A stretch of 64,000 nt of DNA from Coprococcus sp. (GTDB lineage: Bacteria; Bacillota; Clostridia; Lachnospirales; Lachnospiraceae), in contig JAEDGW010000001.1 of NCBI GenBank assembly GCA_016297325.1, forward strand, positions 7,873-71,872. Reading direction: 5' to 3'. The notes beneath the pieces were generated by a model, which had not been told where the DNA came from, did not search any database, and was given only the letters and a program-made list of their open reading frames with translations. This document shows positions 62,394-64,000 of this stretch, in pieces. The stretch's first letter is position 1. Every line of letters starts with the position of its first letter. A program made the position numbers and the translations under genes.

Positions 62394-63860
62394 ATGGAAA
62401 AAAACAACAATAATTCCAATAACACGAACAGCATCGAAAACATTATCGAGCTGAAAAACATTGTCAAGACGTATGACAATGGATTCACAGCAGTTGACGG
62501 CTTCAACCTTGAGGTGAAGAGAGGTGAGTTCGTCACATTCTTAGGCCCTTCAGGCTGCGGAAAAACCACGACACTTAGAATGATAGCAGGATTCGAGATT
62601 CCTACTTCAGGAGAGATATTACTGAATGGACAGGATATCAGTAAGCTTCCACCGAACAAGAGACCTATTAACACGGTCTTTCAGAGGTATGCACTGTTTC
62701 CACATCTGAATATCTTTGACAACATAGCATTTGGCCTCAAGCTCAAGAAGCTTCCTAAGGCAGAAATCGTGAAGAAGGTCAAGAAAGTTCTTGAGATGGT
62801 CGATCTTGAGGGCTTTGAGGACAGAAAAGTCGCCACGCTTTCGGGTGGACAGCAGCAGAGAATAGCTATAGCAAGGGCGCTTGTCAATGAGCCGGAGATA
62901 CTTCTTCTGGATGAGCCGCTGGGAGCACTGGATCTCAAGATGAGAAAAGAGATGCAGATAGAGCTTAAGGGCATGCATGACAGGCTGGGAATCACGTTTA
63001 TCTATGTAACACACGATCAGGAGGAAGCACTCACCATGTCAGACAAGATAGTTGTCATGAGCGAGGGTGAGATACAGCAGATAGGAACTCCTGAAGATAT
63101 ATATAATGAGCCAAAGAACGCATTTGTTGCGGATTTCATAGGCGAGAGTAACATCTTCAACGGAATCATGACGGGCAAGTTAAAGGTAAGATTCTGTGGT
63201 GCAGAATTTGTCTGTCTGGATGACGTGGAGATTGGAACGAAGGTGGATGCCGTAGTAAGGCCGGAGGATGTGATAATCACCACACCTGAACAGGGCGTTA
63301 TAAAGGGCGTTGTGACCTCCGTAGTATTTAAGGGCGTTCACTATGAGATCACCGTTGAGTCCGGAAGGAATGAGATAGTTATTCAGACCACAAAGTACGC
63401 CAAGGTTGGAGACAAGGTTGGCCTCAATGTTGAACCTGATGGAATACACATCATGGTATCGGAGACTGCAATCAACAAGATTGAGAGCTCAGTCAATAGA
63501 AATTATGCCCTCGGCGTATTTGACGGTAAGGTATCATGCGACCTCACGGAGATCGTTCCGGGTTCAGCCATGAAGGATGGCGTGCTGGTGGATGCAAATG
63601 GTGAGGCGATAGACCGTGAGAAGATCAAGGTAATAGTATCTATACTTCCAGAGGATATCGACATGAGTGATGACGAGGAAGCTGGTATAATCTGCGGACA
63701 TATCATCAATCTTATATATAAGGGAGACCACTACAGCTATGTGGTGAGAACTGACAATGAGGAGGACTTTATCGTGGATGACGAGTACCTGTGGAACATG
63801 GAGGACAGAGTCAGCCTGATAATTCCAGAGGACAAGATGAAGTTTTCACTTAAGAGATAG
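62394..63860 (+). CDS. potA: PotA-type polyamine ABC transporter ATPase with extra C-terminal domain
   Basis: 488 residues against ~350 for E. coli-type PotA. ABC domain: Walker A GPSGCGKTTTLRM (~51), Q-loop VFQRYALFPHL, signature LSGGQQQRIAIARA (~149), Walker B EILLLDEPLGALD, switch His THDQEEALTMS. A TOBE domain (~285-350, VVRPEDVIITTPEQGVIKGV) follows, then a second, diverged TOBE-like repeat (~400-485, VSILPEDIDMSDDEEAGIIC) with a similar order of strands. Asn-rich N-terminus. Spermidine/putrescine import is the likely role; the permease and binding-protein genes would lie beyond the window. GGAGG precedes ATG 62394. Confidence 0.88.
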   Translation: MEKNNNNSNNTNSIENIIELKNIVKTYDNGFTAVDGFNLEVKRGEFVTFLGPSGCGKTTTLRMIAGFEIPTSGEILLNGQDISKLPPNKRPINTVFQRYALFPHLNIFDNIAFGLKLKKLPKAEIVKKVKKVLEMVDLEGFEDRKVATLSGGQQQRIAIARALVNEPEILLLDEPLGALDLKMRKEMQIELKGMHDRLGITFIYVTHDQEEALTMSDKIVVMSEGEIQQIGTPEDIYNEPKNAFVADFIGESNIFNGIMTGKLKVRFCGAEFVCLDDVEIGTKVDAVVRPEDVIITTPEQGVIKGVVTSVVFKGVHYEITVESGRNEIVIQTTKYAKVGDKVGLNVEPDGIHIMVSETAINKIESSVNRNYALGVFDGKVSCDLTEIVPGSAMKDGVLVDANGEAIDREKIKVIVSILPEDIDMSDDEEAGIICGHIINLIYKGDHYSYVVRTDNEEDFIVDDEYLWNMEDRVSLIIPEDKMKFSLKR

Positions 63861-64000
63861 ATGTGTCAAGTTTTCTCTGAAAACTTGACATGTAGCGTCA
63901 GCCCCTCGCCGAAGGCGACTTTTAATGGGCTGATGTTCAAGAAATGATGTGTCAAGTTTTCTCTGAAAACTTGACATGTAGCGTCAGCCCCTCGCCGAAG
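63861..64000 (+). repeat. 86-bp structured tandem repeat after potA (at least 1.6 copies)
   Basis: Copy 1 starts at 63861, copy 2 at 63947 and runs past the window end, identical where both are visible. Each unit has a 12-bp perfect hairpin (TGTCAAGTTTTC / GAAAACTTGACA) and a second structure TCAGCCC...GGGCTGA enclosing TCGCCGAAGGCGA. It begins on the base after the stop codon. Confidence 0.85.

Overview
The window looks like chromosome from a Gram-positive, low-to-mid GC anaerobe of the Clostridia, most likely a Lachnospiraceae member resembling Coprococcus. The reasons are the family content: a V-type ATPase operon in clostridial order, a Tad pilus locus with a DUF6382-FHA protein, MecA, DivIVA, RecD2, a lipid-anchored GH9 cellulase, a GtrA-YfhO protein and a PotA with an extended C-terminus. 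Strong AGGAGG ribosome sites and frequent TTG/GTG starts fit. Genus assignment is inference. No tRNA, rRNA, CRISPR array, prophage or insertion-sequence transposase was seen.

Layout. 1-5.1 kb: the 3' end of a large CAP/Ig-like surface protein, a lipoprotein and a DivIVA-like protein. 5.2-11.8 kb: a probable operon of a multi-PAS sensor, an MreB-like protein, RecD2 and ComFC. 11.8-14.3 kb: YesL-like membrane protein and a CbbX-like AAA+ ATPase on the minus strand. 14.5-23.4 kb: a eukaryotic-type HisA, a GH9 cellulase lipoprotein, a GtrA-YfhO membrane protein, a hybrid histidine kinase and a small coiled-coil protein. 23.7-33.4 kb: a complete Tad/Flp pilus locus (prepilin peptidase, TadZ, TadA, TadB, TadC, 56-residue Flp pilin, three pseudopilin or TadG-like proteins, FHA protein). 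33.5-37.3 kb: dnaX-ybaB-recR-pfk. 37.4-46.3 kb: a coupled pair of unknown proteins, a 56-residue ferredoxin, a DUF1858 redox protein, a PHP-fold pseudo-phosphatase, MecA, a cell-wall amidase, Sua5 and RpiB. 46.7-55.7 kb: the V-ATPase operon H-I-K-E-C-F-A-B-D, whose K subunit carries the sodium-binding residues. 56.5-64 kb: a looser region with an internally deleted histidine kinase, an N-terminally short TraX protein, an M20 amidohydrolase, small membrane proteins and a polyamine-type ABC ATPase with a long leader.

The genes fall into cell envelope and surface (surface protein, DivIVA, MreB, amidase, Tad pilus, cellulase), DNA replication and repair (DnaX, YbaB, RecR, RecD2), signalling (PAS protein, two hybrid kinases, FHA protein) and ion or solute transport (V-ATPase, PotA).

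Most unusual points: the tadZ-like gene seems to start on AUA behind a near-perfect Shine-Dalgarno; TadC carries an inserted extracytoplasmic Ig-like domain; the PHP phosphatase homologue has lost most of its metal ligands; a 241-bp structured inverted-repeat element sits inside the V-ATPase operon between subunits B and D; short degenerate tandem repeats occur again and again just after gene 3' ends; and one histidine kinase has an in-frame deletion joining its ATPase N-box to the tail of its receiver domain.
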